Shown: positions 63,270 through 64,000 of the stretch, piece by piece
Layout: every line of letters begins with the position of its first letter
Position numbering within the stretch: position 1 is the stretch's first letter
Source of the DNA: a cyanobacterium endosymbiont of Rhopalodia gibberula
GTDB taxonomy: Bacteria > Cyanobacteriota > Cyanobacteriia > Cyanobacteriales > Microcystaceae
Reading direction: 5' to 3'
Assembly (NCBI RefSeq): GCF_003574135.1
Contig: NZ_AP018341.1
Location: 1,798,001-1,862,000, forward strand
Length of the DNA stretch: 64,000 bases
Notes under the pieces: generated by a model
Databases searched by the model: none
Told to the model about the DNA's origin: nothing
What the model saw: the letters and a program-made list of their open reading frames with translations, nothing else
Translations under genes and position numbers: made by a program

Positions 63270-64000
63270 GTTTCTTTCTTAAAATTGATAACTGTATTTT
63301 ATTAAGTCTTCCCAAAAAATTTAAATTATTGTGTCAAGATAACTTTTCAAGGTTAAAGATTAAACTTAGTACATTTACTCAAACAATTTAAAAAAACACA
63401 AAGATAGTTAAACACAATACTAAGTGTATTTAGTGGTTATAAATTATGGTTATATTGCTAGAAAACCTAAAAAATAGTAACTTTATTAAGTTTATTAATA
63501 CTTAAAAATTAAGACTATTCTAGAGCAATAGAAAAAATTTAACAATCTTGTTTTAGAAGTTGTTAATAAATAGTTAATCATATTCAATCAAGAAGAGCTA
63601 TTACTATTAATTATGCTTAAAAGACAATACGACTAATTTAATTTTTTTGAAAACTTTTTAAAAGGATTAAATCAACTAGCATTTGATATTAAAATTGAAA
63701 GCGGTGATAAAAGTGAGCGATTAAAAGTTATTCAACATGCAAATTGTCTTACTAAAACAATTGAAAATCATAGAAAATAATCTTAAATCTCTATATAACA
63801 ATATTTCCCCGGTTAATATTGATTATTTAAATATCAATAAAACTTTGATAAATATGTCATCTTTTTATTGAAAATAAAAAAAAATAACAGTGTCAGTAAT
63901 AGACTTTATTAAAAACCATAACTACAATTGTAAACAGTGCAACAGCAGGTTTTACGTTTAAATTAAATTATGTTATGCTCAACATTTTGACTTAATTTAT
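63270..64000 (+). other. AT-rich spacer with a possible relic
   Basis: Barren to about 63600. At about 63640-63780 a plus-strand frame reads FFENFLKGLNQLAFDIKIES, then GDKSERLKVIQHANCLTKTI before a stop. The residue mix is protein-like but no start, length or family supports a gene, so it may be a fragment of a dead small protein. The remainder shows nothing. Confidence 0.45.

Overview
The window reads as chromosomal DNA of a cyanobacterium in advanced genome reduction. The cyanobacterial assignment rests on a DUF3086 protein next to plsY, a BtpA-family protein, a CcsA/Ycf5 cytochrome-c assembly protein, a DUF98 chorismate lyase, the CBS-less GuaB3 form of IMP dehydrogenase, a PedR-like small LuxR regulator and four surviving HIP1 octamers (GCGATCGC). 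Only about half of the window codes for intact protein. The rest is very AT-rich spacer holding recognisable gene corpses and transposase relics. This pattern (conserved housekeeping genes, many pseudogenes, dead IS elements, barren spacers of 1 to 3.6 kb) fits an obligate endosymbiont such as the spheroid bodies of rhopalodiacean diatoms better than the compact UCYN-A genome. That is inference: no nif, psa, psb or rRNA gene lies here to confirm it.

Layout. 1-1.4 kb: transposase relics and a dead four-helix-bundle gene. 1.4-4.4 kb: argD (minus), then tsaB and a D12-class DNA adenine methylase (plus). 4.4-7.7 kb: barren DNA and an unrecognised relic. 7.7-18.8 kb: an exported glycine-zipper protein, truB, chorismate lyase, yceD, guaB3, carB and a phosphohexomutase. 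18.8-20.8 kb: hairpin-rich spacer with an orphan terminator. 20.9-28.6 kb: a saccharopine-dehydrogenase-like enzyme, an SphS-like kinase broken by three in-frame stops beside an intact SphR-like regulator, a creatininase-family protein, a dead dienelactone hydrolase, an S1-domain protein, a dead TolB-like gene, the PedR-like regulator and an LpxB-related protein. 28.6-32.2 kb: barren. 32.2-35.5 kb: btpA, a VKOR-thioredoxin fusion, a methyltransferase. 35.6-39.2 kb: a graveyard of two tandem glutaminase pseudogenes, an asnB pseudogene and a pentapeptide-repeat pseudogene. 39.4-49.6 kb: pepA, ccsA, pyrG, efp, accB separated by long barren spacers. 49.6-52.6 kb: IS630 and ISL3 transposase relics. 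52.6-63.2 kb: purB, a lipoprotein, rnc, a GT2 glycosyltransferase, a methyltransferase with a decayed 5' extension, DUF3086, plsY, class II fructose-bisphosphate aldolase.

How the genes fit together. What survives is mostly core metabolism (arginine and pyrimidine synthesis through argD, carB and pyrG; purines through purB and guaB3; lipids through accB and plsY; carbon flow through fba and the phosphohexomutase) and information processing (tsaB, truB, rnc, efp, S1 protein). Plastoquinone, cytochrome-c and disulfide functions are kept (chorismate lyase, ccsA, VKOR). What has died is sensing (SphS), amide-nitrogen handling (glutaminases, asnB), accessory hydrolases and mobile DNA.

The most unusual signals outside genes are long perfect palindromes with little or no loop (52 nt at 41548, 38 nt at 54377, 24-bp arms at 50631, 21-bp arms at 5657 and 31188), a recurring T6-7/A6-9 block confined to spacers, and a structured segment at 18858-19039 ending in a strong terminator with no protein gene in front of it. 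No CRISPR array, tRNA, rRNA or convincing new multi-gene system was found.
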